From assembly GCA_025766275.1 (NCBI GenBank), contig JAFKAC010000028.1, positions 310,001 through 374,000 of the forward strand: 64,000 nucleotides of DNA. Direction: 5' to 3'. Positions 31,201-41,817 of this stretch are shown in pieces. The position numbers were made by a program, and so were the translations under genes. This DNA is from Lactarius indigo (Eukaryota; Basidiomycota; Agaricomycetes; Russulales; Russulaceae). The stretch's first letter is position 1. Every line of letters begins with the position of its first letter. Below the pieces are notes generated by a model. The model had not been told where the DNA came from. It ran no database searches and was given only the letters and a program-made list of their open reading frames with translations.

Positions 31201-32975
31201 TTGCGTTCTGCTTCGTTTAGCGTGGCCGAGTAATATCCTATCGGGTGCTTGCGACCGTCATTTTTCTTTTGTAGAAGTACGGCACCTACTGCGAATCCAG
31301 ATGCGTCGACCTCTAACTCGAATTGATCCTGTAAGCTGGGATGTGCCAACACGGGTTCTTCCGTAACGAGGCGTTTGAGGGTTTTGAACGCGCGGTCTTC
31401 GTCTTCTGTCCATTTCCATTCTGCGTCTTTCCGGGTGAGTCAGTTTAATGGTCGTGCGTGGGTTGCGAAACCGCGGATGAAAAGGCGGTAAAAGTTGCAA
31501 AAGCCCAAAAAGGATCGTACGTCCCTGACCTTAGTCGGGGTTGGCCAGTCCTTGATGCCGCGAACTTTTACCGGGTCCATGCGCGTTACCCCCTTTTCAA
31601 GGATTACCCCCAGGTAATCCATCCGCGGTTGGTGAAACAGGCATTTTTCGAGCTTGAAATAGAGATCGTGGTCCTGGGCGACGCGGAGAACGTCAGTCAC
31701 AGCAGCAATATGGTCAGCCGAAGTGAAGCCTTCCCGCGTGGCGATCCCTATATCGTCCATATAGACTCGGATAACTGTCCCACGCAGTTCGTGTTTCGCA
31801 ATGGTGTCGCGGTAGATGTGGTTCATCATCGTTTGGAAGGTGGCCGGCGAATTGGTGAGGCCGAAGAACATGACCGTAGGTTCGAAGAGGCCGAATTTGG
31901 TTTTGAAGGCCGCCTTCTCTTGGTCGCCGTCGCGTATGCGGACGTTGTTATACCCCCAGCGGATATCGAGTTTGGTATAAATATGGGCGTTACTAAGGTC
32001 GTAGATAAGGTCCTGGATCAGGGGGAGTGGGTATTGGTTGCGTATGGTATGTGAATTGATGACTCGATAGTCCTGTACGGGGCGTAGTTTTCCGTCCTTC
32101 TTTTTGACAAAGAAAAATGATGAAGCGTACGGGGAAATGGATGGTCGCAGATATCCCTGCTTGAGTTTTTCATCCAGGAACTCCTTAAGCTTCCCCTCCT
32201 CTTCTTTTGTTAACGGGTATATTTTGCAGTCTATCGCAGAGGGGGTACCGGGTTTGAAATCGATCGCGTGGTCCCAGGGTCTTGCCGGGGGGAATCGTTG
32301 AGATGCTTCTTCGCTGAAGAGCTTTTCGAAGGCTGCGTATACCGCCGGCAGTTCTACGGGTTTTTCTTCTGTCTTTGCCTGGATGGCCAGCTCTGTGGAC
32401 GTGGTTGCCCGCAAGTATGTATCTTCTTCGTCCATATCAAAGACAATCGCCTCCTTTTCGTCGTTAGTGAGCGCAGCTGCAATAACAGTGTGACGATTTG
32501 GACTGTCCTGTGTGCTGATCACGACCGGCATGATTTCTTCGTGTATCACAGCGTCTCGCCAGTTGATAGTTGGCTCATAAGTTGCCAGCCAAGGGTAACC
32601 TAAGACAACTTCTTCGCTCCCGAGGTCGGTGATGAGGAAGCGCATAGTTCTGTGATACCCTTTGGCGTATACGTCTAGGTCAGTGAAGTGAGTGATGGAC
32701 CCAGCTTTATTTTCCGTGTTATCTATATTCCAGATTTTTCGCGGTTTGGACAGGGGTTGGATTCCGATGCCTAACCTCTTGACGAAGGTTGGATGTATAA
32801 AGTTATCGGTCGCCCCTGAGTCGACCAGTGCTTTTATGTCGGCCATTCGGTAATTCGTGCGAATTGAGACTGGGATTCGAAGAGAACGAAAGCGCGTCAT
32901 GATTACAGAATTACAATTTAAAGCCCTCACCCAGGCCGATGGGTTTAGGCGCTCCGAAAACCCTCCTTTCCCCAC
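28224..32975 (-). pseudogene. Element C pol, complete except for one TGA
   Basis: Minus-strand frame entered by the GGGTTTT heptamer at 32957-32963. The order is protease VDSGATDNFI, RT with YMDD, RNase H VDASGFAVGAVL, integrase (HPGISRTQR, CADCQRN, SDRDPRF, DGQSEWTNQW), chromodomain EEEYEVEAVL to YLIKWKGYPDSENQW, and the C-terminal extension with PEGFRANRQPHYIHFPI and GKPLYAFP, ending DFR. The only break is TGA at 31440-31442, between PLN and LTRKD, where F and E have an arginine or threonine-type codon. One nonsense change separates this copy from a full polyprotein. The integrase has GQSEWTN where others have GQSERTN. Confidence 0.9.
31586..31621 (-). promoter_or_regulatory. Palindrome plus candidate central polypurine tract in element C
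   Basis: On the minus strand the palindrome GGATTACCTGGGGGTAATCC is followed by CTTGAAAAGGGGGTAA (31586-31601). The 3' tract of C is GCTGAAAAGGGGGTGA (28194-28209). Position is about 3360 nt from the inner end of the 5' LTR in a 6763-nt internal region, that is, the middle. Confidence 0.45.
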
Positions 32976-34936
32976 AAGTCCTGCAATATCAGGTCTTTTA
33001 CTTCATCGGGCGCGTTCGCGACTCCCGTGAGCCATTCCTTGGCCCGTTCTTCGGCCGTTTTGTTAGTCGAAACAGCTTGTATTTGAGCTGGTGCTGTCTC
33101 TTGCGTATAGTAGTCCGTCTCCGTTGCTCGGACCGTGGAAGGTCCGGCGTTTTGCAGCTGCCACTGTCGAGGTTGTCTGGGATGGGGACAATTTCGTGAG
33201 AGATGGCCAGGGGCATTGCAGTTATAACACAACACCGTCCTTAAGTCTCGTTGCGATCCCCCTCGTCCTCGTCCCCTTGCTCCGGGTCCTCCTCGTGGCG
33301 GAAAGGGGGGTAGGCCTGTATAGGGTGGTTTACCGTAGTCGATTTCTTCTGACCCTGCCAGCCTTGCTTTTGTTCGATCCGCAGAGGTGTCCATCGCCCA
33401 AGGATTTGCGAGGTTCTGGGGTACGGTCCACCCGGCATTGCCCGTCTTCTTTGGTTTGGTGTCTTTGTATTCGTCTACTCGGGCTCGGATATGGATGTAA
33501 TTTCGTTGTCGGCGAAGTGTTGCCCGCTTCCATTCGTCGAATGTTTCTGGTTCGTCTAGATCGTACGTCTTTTCATACAGCTTCTTGGGTAACCCCTTGG
33601 TGAACAGGTCGATGGTTTGGGGGTCATTAAGACGGTATCCGGCTTTCCTGGCGGCTTCTTCGAACTCATTGACATATTTGTCGATATCTCCGTCGATCAT
33701 TTTGAGTCCCTTTCTTAGAAGCGCTTGAGCCTGTTCTCGTTCGAGGGTATTAACGAACCTTTGGTTGAAACCCTCTGCTACTGCGTTCCACAGGTCCCTT
33801 GTATGCTGATCTATTCCGCGTTGTATTTGTCGATTGAGCCATTTGAGGTACGAAAGCACCCATTCGCTGACCGATACCCCCTTTATATAGGACAGGAATA
33901 GGAGGCTTCGTCGATAGTCGTTGCGCATAACAGAGGTGTCGAGATTCATCCCCCAGTATACGTGCCATTGCGTGAGGAACGAGTCCACTTTAGTACGATC
34001 TCCGTCAAAGATGGTGGGAGGTTCACCGGTTAGTTTCTCGTGTCCGTGTCCTCCTCCTCCTGCTCCTCCATCGCCGCCTCCTCCGCCTCCTCCCGGGGGG
34101 CCTCCTTCTGGTGGGTTATTTGGGAGGTCAGGTGGGTTTCCTCCTCTTCCTGGGCGCCGAGGAAAATCGTCCCCGGGTGGTCCCCCCCATCCTGGCGGAG
34201 GGTCTAGCGGTATTCCTCGTCTTCCTCCATCTCCTGATGGGGGATCTCCTTGATCGGGTCCAATGGCCCGAAAGATTGCTGCGTCGTCTGTGGTCATGCG
34301 GTGCCCAGTTTCAGGGTTAATGGGCATGAGGTTTTGCTGTGATTCTTGTCTAATTGCTTCGGCCGCTTCTCGCGCCGCCTGTTCTCTGACGGTCATAATT
34401 TCTTCGGCCGTCATAGTGGTGGTTGCCATTTCTGCTGCTGGCGATCGTACGTGAATGACTTCTGGCTGGTCTGAAATATGTAGAGACTCAGCTCGTTGGA
34501 TGGTGTACTGTTCAATAGGTCCGACGCTCGCGGGTCGATCTTCTTCGCTTTGCCCTTCCTCTTCAGTTTCTTCGCTCACTGCTTCTCCCGTGGAGTGTTC
34601 TCGCAGTTGGCCGTCAATGGGCCCCCAGTCGGCTCGTGAGTTGAGTTCGCGTGCGTCGATGTCGCACTGGTATTGTCTTCCTGCTGGTCTAACGACGTCC
34701 CAGCGGTGGTCTATGGGGTTCCACGTAATTTCCACCCAGCACAGGTGGTCGAAATTAAACTCAACAGGTCTAAACCTTGTAGGTCCGTTGAACTCTACAA
34801 AGTATCCGGTTTCGTCTCCCCGGTCTCTCCACCTGGCTGCTCCTAGAAATCGGGTTGGTACGTTACGGTCTCCTCTTCGGTCTAGATGATAAGGACGGAA
34901 GTTCGTCCACTGGTCCCTGGTATTGACAGTCGCCAC
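32945..34936 (-). CDS. Element C gag, intact
   Basis: A 663-codon open frame starting MATVNTRDQWTNFRPY. The N-terminal 120 residues contain RFRPVEFNFDHLCWVE, conserved in B, D and E. A long acidic/Gly-Pro-rich linker precedes the capsid region (FDGDRTKVDSFLTQWHVYW). The nucleocapsid knuckle is CYNCNAPGHLSRNC. The frame ends soon after the GGGTTTT heptamer. It is the only complete gag among the chromodomain elements of the window. By family role it forms the particle that packages element RNA. Confidence 0.9.
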   Translation of the reverse strand: MATVNTRDQWTNFRPYHLDRRGDRNVPTRFLGAARWRDRGDETGYFVEFNGPTRFRPVEFNFDHLCWVEITWNPIDHRWDVVRPAGRQYQCDIDARELNSRADWGPIDGQLREHSTGEAVSEETEEEGQSEEDRPASVGPIEQYTIQRAESLHISDQPEVIHVRSPAAEMATTTMTAEEIMTVREQAAREAAEAIRQESQQNLMPINPETGHRMTTDDAAIFRAIGPDQGDPPSGDGGRRGIPLDPPPGWGGPPGDDFPRRPGRGGNPPDLPNNPPEGGPPGGGGGGGDGGAGGGGHGHEKLTGEPPTIFDGDRTKVDSFLTQWHVYWGMNLDTSVMRNDYRRSLLFLSYIKGVSVSEWVLSYLKWLNRQIQRGIDQHTRDLWNAVAEGFNQRFVNTLEREQAQALLRKGLKMIDGDIDKYVNEFEEAARKAGYRLNDPQTIDLFTKGLPKKLYEKTYDLDEPETFDEWKRATLRRQRNYIHIRARVDEYKDTKPKKTGNAGWTVPQNLANPWAMDTSADRTKARLAGSEEIDYGKPPYTGLPPFPPRGGPGARGRGRGGSQRDLRTVLCYNCNAPGHLSRNCPHPRQPRQWQLQNAGPSTVRATETDYYTQETAPAQIQAVSTNKTAEERAKEWLTGVANAPDEVKDLILQDLWGKEGFRSA

Positions 34937-34943
34937 AGTGAAT

Positions 34944-34954
34944 ATCTTGGTCTT
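34944..34954 (-). promoter_or_regulatory. Element C primer-binding site (self-priming type)
   Basis: Minus-strand AAGACCAAGAT two bases inside the 5' LTR end, exactly complementary to the LTR segment at 35147-35157, which lies about 34 nt downstream of the minus-strand TATTTAAG (35184-35191). Confidence 0.75.
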
Positions 34955-34956
34955 AA

Positions 34957-35410
34957 TGTAACGCCGTCACGACGTCAGCTCGACTTGAGCTCGATAAGGC
35001 GACTTTACGACTTAGCTGGTCACACCCGATGGCGTATGGCTCGAAGGCAGGTTCTAGATGTGCGCAGACACTAGGATTCTTGGTAGCACTCCCCTGATCG
35101 GAGTCACGAAGAAGAGACCGGAGAAGACAAGTAGTGACGATTGAAGAAGACCAAGATGGCGTGTCTTGGTCTTCCGTGGCTGTCTTAAATACAAGAAGAG
35201 CAGGCTTTCAAGCGCTGCTATGAGTCACCGTATCGTAGCGTCCAACGTATCGCGTAAGTACCGCAATCCTAATACTACTACTACCTGTACTAGGATCGAG
35301 TCACCCCTCAACGCCTAACTCCTATCGTAAATGCCGAGTCCGTGACTAATCTACCTTACCGCCATAGTCACAACCGGTACAGTAAGGGTCCAAAGCGTGC
35401 GATCGTAACA
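34957..35410 (-). repeat. 5' LTR of element C
   Basis: 454 bp, next to the ACGAT duplication at 35411. The minus-strand promoter TATTTAAG is at 35184-35191 and the inferred transcript start ATCTTGGTCTT at 35147-35157. Confidence 0.95.
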
Positions 35411-38400
35411 ACGATAGAGACTGTCCTTTTTGTCGGCAACCACCATCTCTCGTTCCAACTGCAGCTGTTGAATCCTCTTCTCCAGCTGATCTTCGGCAAA
35501 CGCAAATTGCCGGAACCGGCGCAGTTCTTGAGTGAGGGTGACGTCCCCGATGCGCATTAACAGTAAATCAGTGGGGTGTCGGTCGCGGAGCATAAAGTAC
35601 TCCTCGTGTGGGATGAATGTGCGGTTGTTCTTTGGGAGATGGGGGGTGGTGTAAAGGGGTTTGCCGTAGAGGAAGCCCGACCCCGGAGCTAGTCCGAGTA
35701 TGAAGGGGTCTCCTCCTTGGATAACCTGTACATGGGAGGCTTGTATCATCGGTCCATTGGGGAGCTTGATCGGGAACGGAATGTAATTGGGTCCTCTATT
35801 GACCCGGAACCCTTCAGGGACGACGGCCCTGGTTGCTGGGTCTTGTTCGCCCATTGGTGTATAACGAGCCGCTTGTGCCACGGCGACTTGTCCTCTGTGT
35901 AGAGGCCCCCCTGCTGCATCGATGAGGTAGGGAGTGGCGGCTGGATCTTCAGCGTAGAATTCATGGTTAAGGAATGCGTGCCTGATGGGGTAGTGGTCTC
36001 CAAGCTCGTCTTCATCCTCATCTTCGTCCAGTACTCCCTCCGTTCCTTCATCATTCGGCGTTGGCAGGTGGCGATATGCAGCTGCTCCTGCTGCCACCGC
36101 GCTGCCGTCTCCTTCCATTCTTGTTCGTATTTCTGCATGGCGTTGGGTGGCTTCACCGTGCGGGACAGCTGCTTGAAGCCGAAATAACTCATCTTCGGTG
36201 AGGAAGGCTTTGGGCTCACCGGTGTTGGGGTTTGTGAGGGCATACATTGGCAGAGGTGCTGGTTGAGTTGTCGTTGGATCGTCGTCGACAACTCCCTGTA
36301 GGGGCAGAGGGAATCGTTGCAGTGTCTGGTGCAATTCTTCACTAGTGATAAGGGCCATCTTCCTCATGCTGCACGGCGGTACTGCCTCTAGCGATAGCTC
36401 CATTGGCTGTGGCGTTGTTGGAGGGGTCGGGGTTGACAGACGTGGCGGAGGAGTTGTTAACGAGGGTAGAGAGGAGTGCAAGCTGGTCATTGCGTCGAGT
36501 AGAGGACATGAGAGGAGTGGAGGATGGGGACTTATCACGACGAGATGCCATCCTTATATGCGTTTCCCTGTCGGGATTTGAATGTTTGAACTCCCAAATG
36601 GCTTCGTCGGCAAATACGTCATCCTTATCTATCCATTGATTATCGGAGTCTGGATATCCCTTCCATTTCACAAGGTATTGGAGGCGACGTCTTCTGCCGA
36701 ACCGCCGAGAGTCTAGAATCTTCTTGACTTCGTATTCTTCTTCATTATCGACCAAATCAGGTGGTGGGTGCTGGTAATTTGGTCCGTGCGTGGGTGTCTC
36801 ACGATAAGGTGTGAGAAGATCTATGTGGAAGACGTCGTGGATGCTCCACTGCGTGGGAAGTTCAAGGCGATAGTTGACAGGAGACATCACCTGGATGACC
36901 TTAAATGGTCCGTGTCGTTTGGCGGCTAGTTTTGCGGTTGGCTGATGGGTGCATAGATGGCGTCCCTCGAGCCACACGAGGTCTCCTTCTTTAAACTTGG
37001 GCATATCTTTGTGCCTGACCCATGACTTTTGCGCCCGGAGCATACATGAGAAGGCGCGTTGCCGTGCCTGTTTAAATTGATCCAATCTTAGCGACACTTG
37101 TGGGATAGGGGAAGGTCTGTTGGTCCAATCAGCGCGAGGGTTGAACCCTGATAGGAGGAAGAAAGGGGACTCCCATGTGGTTTTGTTGGGCCAGTTGTTG
37201 TGCGTGAATTCTGCCATAGGCAGATAACGAACCCAGTCGTCTTGTCGTTCATTTACCCAAAAACGGAGATATTGCTCCAGCCACTGATTTGTTCGCTCCG
37301 ATTGGCCGTCGGTCCTAGGATGATAAGCGGTTGAGATGTTTTGACTGATGCCAAGAATCTTGCATATCTCCCGCATGAACTTAGATGCGAAGCAGGGATC
37401 TTAGTCACTGATAACACGTGAGGGGAGCCCAAATTGTGGGAAGACGTGAGAGACGTACAGGGCCACTGTTCCTTCAGCTGTTATCTCTTCATTGCAGGGG
37501 ATGAAGATGGCAGCCTTAGTACAATCATGATCTGTTACTGTGAGAATAGAGTCATAACTATGAGAAATGGGGAGTTTTGTAATGAAGTCCACTGCGATAG
37601 TCTTGAATGGTAGTGCTTCTGGTTTAGGGTAAATCGGTTGTAGGGGTGCCCTAATAGGGCGGAGGTTAACTTTGTGCCATTGGCATTCGGCACATCCCTT
37701 GACGTAGTCCATGACATCGTTTTTCATCTGCGGCCACCAATAGTGTCATTCGGTAAGTTGGAGAGTGCGTTTGATGCCAGGATGGCCATAGACAGGAGAG
37801 TCGTGGTGAGCGGCGATGATGGTGTGCTTGTCATGGATACCTCCAGTGACTACTCGGCGTCCATCCTTGTACCATGTCCCTTCGATGTCTTTTAGCTTAT
37901 GCACATCGACCCAAGGCTTCAACTTAGCTGTATCTTGTTCATAAATGGGGTGTTCTGGGGTCATCTCTACTGGTAAGATTTCGGGTCTCCAATGTGGATG
38001 GCGTGGTTCTTCCAGCGTGGTGGCGCGTGCAAAGACATTTTCCGGTAATACTGTTACTCCTTCGTTGTCGTTTTCTCCTTGGTCGTAGTCTGGCCTTCGT
38101 GACAGTGCGTCAGCACGTCCGTTGGAGGTACCCTTAATGTGGTGAATCTCGAAGTCGTATTCCGAGAGTTCAAGTACTTCCCTGGCTACACGCCTGCTAA
38201 TTTTCTGCAGCGATTTCCAGTATTGTAGATTAAGGTGGTCGGAAAATACTTTGATCTTGTGAGGGGAGCCCGCCAGGAGGGGTCTCCAGTGACGGAAAGC
38301 CTTGATGATTGCTAGGAGTTTGAGGTTGTAGATGTCGTAATTTCGTTCGGCTTCGTTGAGGGTGGACGAGTAGTAACCGATAGGATGTCGTTTGCCATCC

Positions 38401-41224
38401 GCCTTGTGCTGAAGGAGAACTGCTCCCATCGCGAAGCCTGATGCGTCAACTTCTAATTCGAATTGCTGTGTAAGGTCTGGGTGTGCGAGGATGGGTTCGC
38501 TGGTGACGAGGGTCTTGAGATCCTGGAATGCCTTTTCTTCTTCCGTTCCCCAGTGCCATTCGGTATCCTTACATGTGAGTTTGTTAAGGGGTTGCGCTTT
38601 GGTTGCAAATCCTCGTATGAAGGGTCGGTAAAAATTGCAAAATCCGAGGAAAGAGCGGACGTCCTTAACTTTAGTTGGCGTAGGCCAGTCCTTAATGCCC
38701 GAAATTTTGATGGGGTCCATACATGTCACCCCCTTTTCAAAGATTACCCCCAGGTAATCCATGCGCGGGGAGTGAAAGAGGCATTTTTTGAGTTTGTAAT
38801 AGAGATCGTGCTCTGCAGATACGCAGAGGACGTCTTTGACAGCGTCAATGTGGTCTGGTAATGAGTGATTAAGTCCCGTTGCAATACCGATGTCATCCAT
38901 GTAAACACGGATAACGGTACCCCGTTTTTTGTGTTTCGCAATGATGTCCCTGAAGATGAAATTCATCATCATCTGGAACATTGCCAGGGAATTGGTCAGG
39001 CCAAAAAACATCACCGTTGGTTCAAACAGCCCATAGCGCGTTTTAAATGCTGCCTTTTCTTCATCTCCCTCTTTAATGTGTACATTGTTATACCCCCATC
39101 TAACGTCAAGTTTGGTATAGATGTGAGCGTTACTGAGGTTGGTAATAAGATCAGAGATAAGAGGGAGTGGATACTGATTGTGGATGGTAACAGCATTAAT
39201 TTTTCAGTAATCTTGTACGGGTCATAGTTTTCCATCCTTCTTTTTAATGAAGAAGAAGGATGAAGCGTAGGGAGATTTGGAGGGTTGTATATACCCTTTC
39301 TTGAGTTGTTCGTCGATCCATTCGCGTAATTTCTTGTCTTCTTCTTGAGTCATAGGGTATATCTTACAATCGATTGCGTCCGCTGTTCCTGGCTTGAATT
39401 CAATAGCATGATCCCAAGGTCTACTTGGCGGAAACCTGTCCGATGCTTCTTCGCTGAAGAGGCGTTCGAATTCGCGATATTCAGAGGGTAACTCAGCTTT
39501 GGTAATGTATTGCTGAGCAGCGATAGCAAGGTCGGTGGCTGTGGCTCTAATTCGACATCCTTCTTCGAATTGTTGCCATTGTTCATCTGTGATCATACAG
39601 GAGTGTACTACTTCATAGTTGTCGTTTTGAACGGTGGTGGTCGCGACTACTGGTGCCATCGTAAGGTAGGGATTAGTAGAATGGATGACGATGGGAAGCA
39701 TATCTTCGTGAATGGTGGCCTGCGACCATTTGATGTGTGGGTCATAGATGGCGAGCCAAGGGTATCCTAGTACAATGTCTTCATTGCCGATGTCTGTAAT
39801 GAGGAAACATATTTCCTTGTGAATTCCTTTAGTTTGAACATCAACGTCGGTGTAGTGAGTGATATGCCCCGATTTGTTTTCTGTATTATCAATGTTCCAT
39901 ATTTTCTTTGGGATGTCGAGTAGCTTGGTCCCAAGCCCCATTTGTTTTGCGAAAGAGGGTTTCATGAAGCAATGAGTTGCTCCTGAGTCGACTAGTGCTC
40001 GTATGTCAGCCATTGCGTAACTGGTGCGAATCGATACTGGAACTCTCATAGAACGATAGCGAGTCATGATTACACTGTTACAATTAACCACCCTCACCCA
40101 GGCCAATGGGTTCAGGCGTCCTGAAAACCCTCCTTCTTCCACAACTGTTGGAGGATAATGTCCTTTACGTCGTCCGATTCTCCAGCTACTCCGTTAAGCC
40201 AATCGCTGGCGCGCTGTTGAGGGGGTGTATCTTGAACCGCCCTAGTAGCAACTTCCAGTTCTTGTTGATGATAGTCGGTATCAATGTAGCGACTAGTTGA
40301 TGCTGGAGGTTGGTAGCCTCCTTGTGGTTGTCTACAATCACGGGCCATGTGTCCGTCCTTTCCGCAATTGTAACAAGTGACTGGCCTTTGGTTATTACGT
40401 CCTCCTCCCCTTTGTAGGAATCCTCCTCTGGGTCGATATGGGGGACGAGGAGCGAGTATGTCTTCTGCTCCTGCAAGTCGTCCTCGGATTCGATCGGCGG
40501 AGGTATCCATTGCATTTGGGTCTCGAGGTAAATTCCTTGGTTGCCAGGAACTTCTCGGCGGTCCCTGCCATTGTTGTTGACGCGATCGTCCTTGTCCTTG
40601 TCCTTGTCCCGAGGGAACTCCCTTATTTAGCACCGCCTTGAGATGAAGGTATTGTTGTTGGCAAGTGGTGGCTGCTTCTTTCCACTCGCGGTAGTTGCAG
40701 GGATTGTCGAGGGTATAGACCTTCTCGTATAGGTCTTTTGGTAACCTGCTTGCAAATAGATCCAATGTCTGAGGATCATTGAGCCGATACTGAGCGCGGC
40801 GTATCAATTGTTTGAACTGGGTGCAATACTCATCTAGATTGCCCCCGATCATCTTGACACCTTTTTTGAGTTTGTATTGAGCTTGTTCCTGTTCCATTGT
40901 ATTGTGGAAGTGCTGCATGAAGCTGCGCATGACTTCGTTCCATAGTCCTTCACTGGTATGGGGTATTCCTGTTTGTATCTGGCCGTTGAGCCAGGTGAGC
41001 ATGGCTAATACCCATTCGCTAACGTTGACGCCTTTGATATAGGAAAGGAAAAGTAGGGCACGTCGATACGGGGTGGCCATGATGCCTTCGTCTGCATTCA
41101 TGCCCCAGTAGACATGCCATTGTGTGAGAAACGCCTCAACTTTTGCGCGTTCTCCGTCAAATACTGTTGGTGCTTCACCAGCTAATTTGTTACTTGGAGG
41201 GGGAATAATGGGACCTGCACCTGG

Positions 41225-41798
41225 TGTCACGCTTCGACTCCCGTACCACTATATTTGACTGCAGACCCTTACTGTACCGGTTGTCACTACGGCTGTAAGG
41301 TATATTAGTGACGGACTTACCTACGACGTGCGGCGATACGGTAGCACGATAGGAGATACGGTACTGATAGCTGACTGAGGATGGACGCCACGAATACTAG
41401 TACTAGTAGTACTAGGGTTTGAGCTACTTACGCGACACGTTGGACGCTTACTTACGATGACTCATAGCAGCGCTTGAAAGCCTGCTGGTTCTGTATTTAA
41501 ACTGTCTTGTGAAGACCAAGATATGCCATCTTGGTCTTCTTGAATCGTCACTTGTTTTCTCTTTCTCTTCACCTTCATCTCAGATAGTTGCCCGACTTCG
41601 CTCACAACCTAGATCTTCGACTTACTGGTATACCTCCATGTATTTACCACGACGTAAGCTTGGACCTCCGCGTCTTCAAGCCAGTAGGATTGTCATAAGC
41701 TTGGACCTCCGCATCTTCAAGCCCGTAGGACTGTCATATCGCTAAGTTGTTACCGCTACTTTGTGCTCAAGTCGAGCTAACGCCGTGACGGCGTTACA
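41225..41798 (+). repeat. 5' LTR of element E
   Basis: 574 bp, TGTCACGCTTCG to GGCGTTACA. TATTTAAA at 41494-41501; inferred transcript start and self-primer ATCTTGGTCTT at 41528-41538, preceded by its inverted copy AGACCAAGAT (5-nt loop). A tandem duplication of about 41 bp (TAAGCTTGGACCTCCGC units) lies near 41655-41736. Confidence 0.95.
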
Positions 41799-41800
41799 TT

Positions 41801-41811
41801 AAGACCAAGAT
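41801..41811 (+). promoter_or_regulatory. Element E primer-binding site (self-priming type)
   Basis: AAGACCAAGAT two bases after the LTR, exact reverse complement of 41528-41538 in the LTR. There is no tRNA-like TGG. Confidence 0.75.
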
Positions 41812-41817
41812 ACCATC

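Larger units (their letters stand above)
27740..35410 (-). mobile_element. Element C: near-intact chromodomain Ty3 retrotransposon nested in D
   Basis: Both LTRs are 454 bp (27740-28193 and 34957-35410) and differ at only three positions, all CpG-type. The target duplication ACGAT is perfect (27735-27739 and 35411-35415); joining the flanks restores the D pol frame. Gag is open, and pol has a single TGA. This is the youngest-looking LTR element of the window by LTR identity. Confidence 0.95.
27660..40142 (-). pseudogene. Element D pol, split by element C and decayed
   Basis: Pieces 35411-40142 and 27660-27739 encode the same order as B pol: protease VDSGATHCF, RT YMDD, RNase H, integrase, chromodomain, C-terminal extension. 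Stops are at 39222-39224, 39204-39206, 37746-37748 (all TGA) and 37401-37403 (TAA, in the integrase SDxDP motif, needing two transitions from CGA). A single extra T near 36345 shifts the frame between chromodomain and extension. Element C interrupts the last about 27 codons with target ACGAT. D is not autonomous. Confidence 0.88.
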
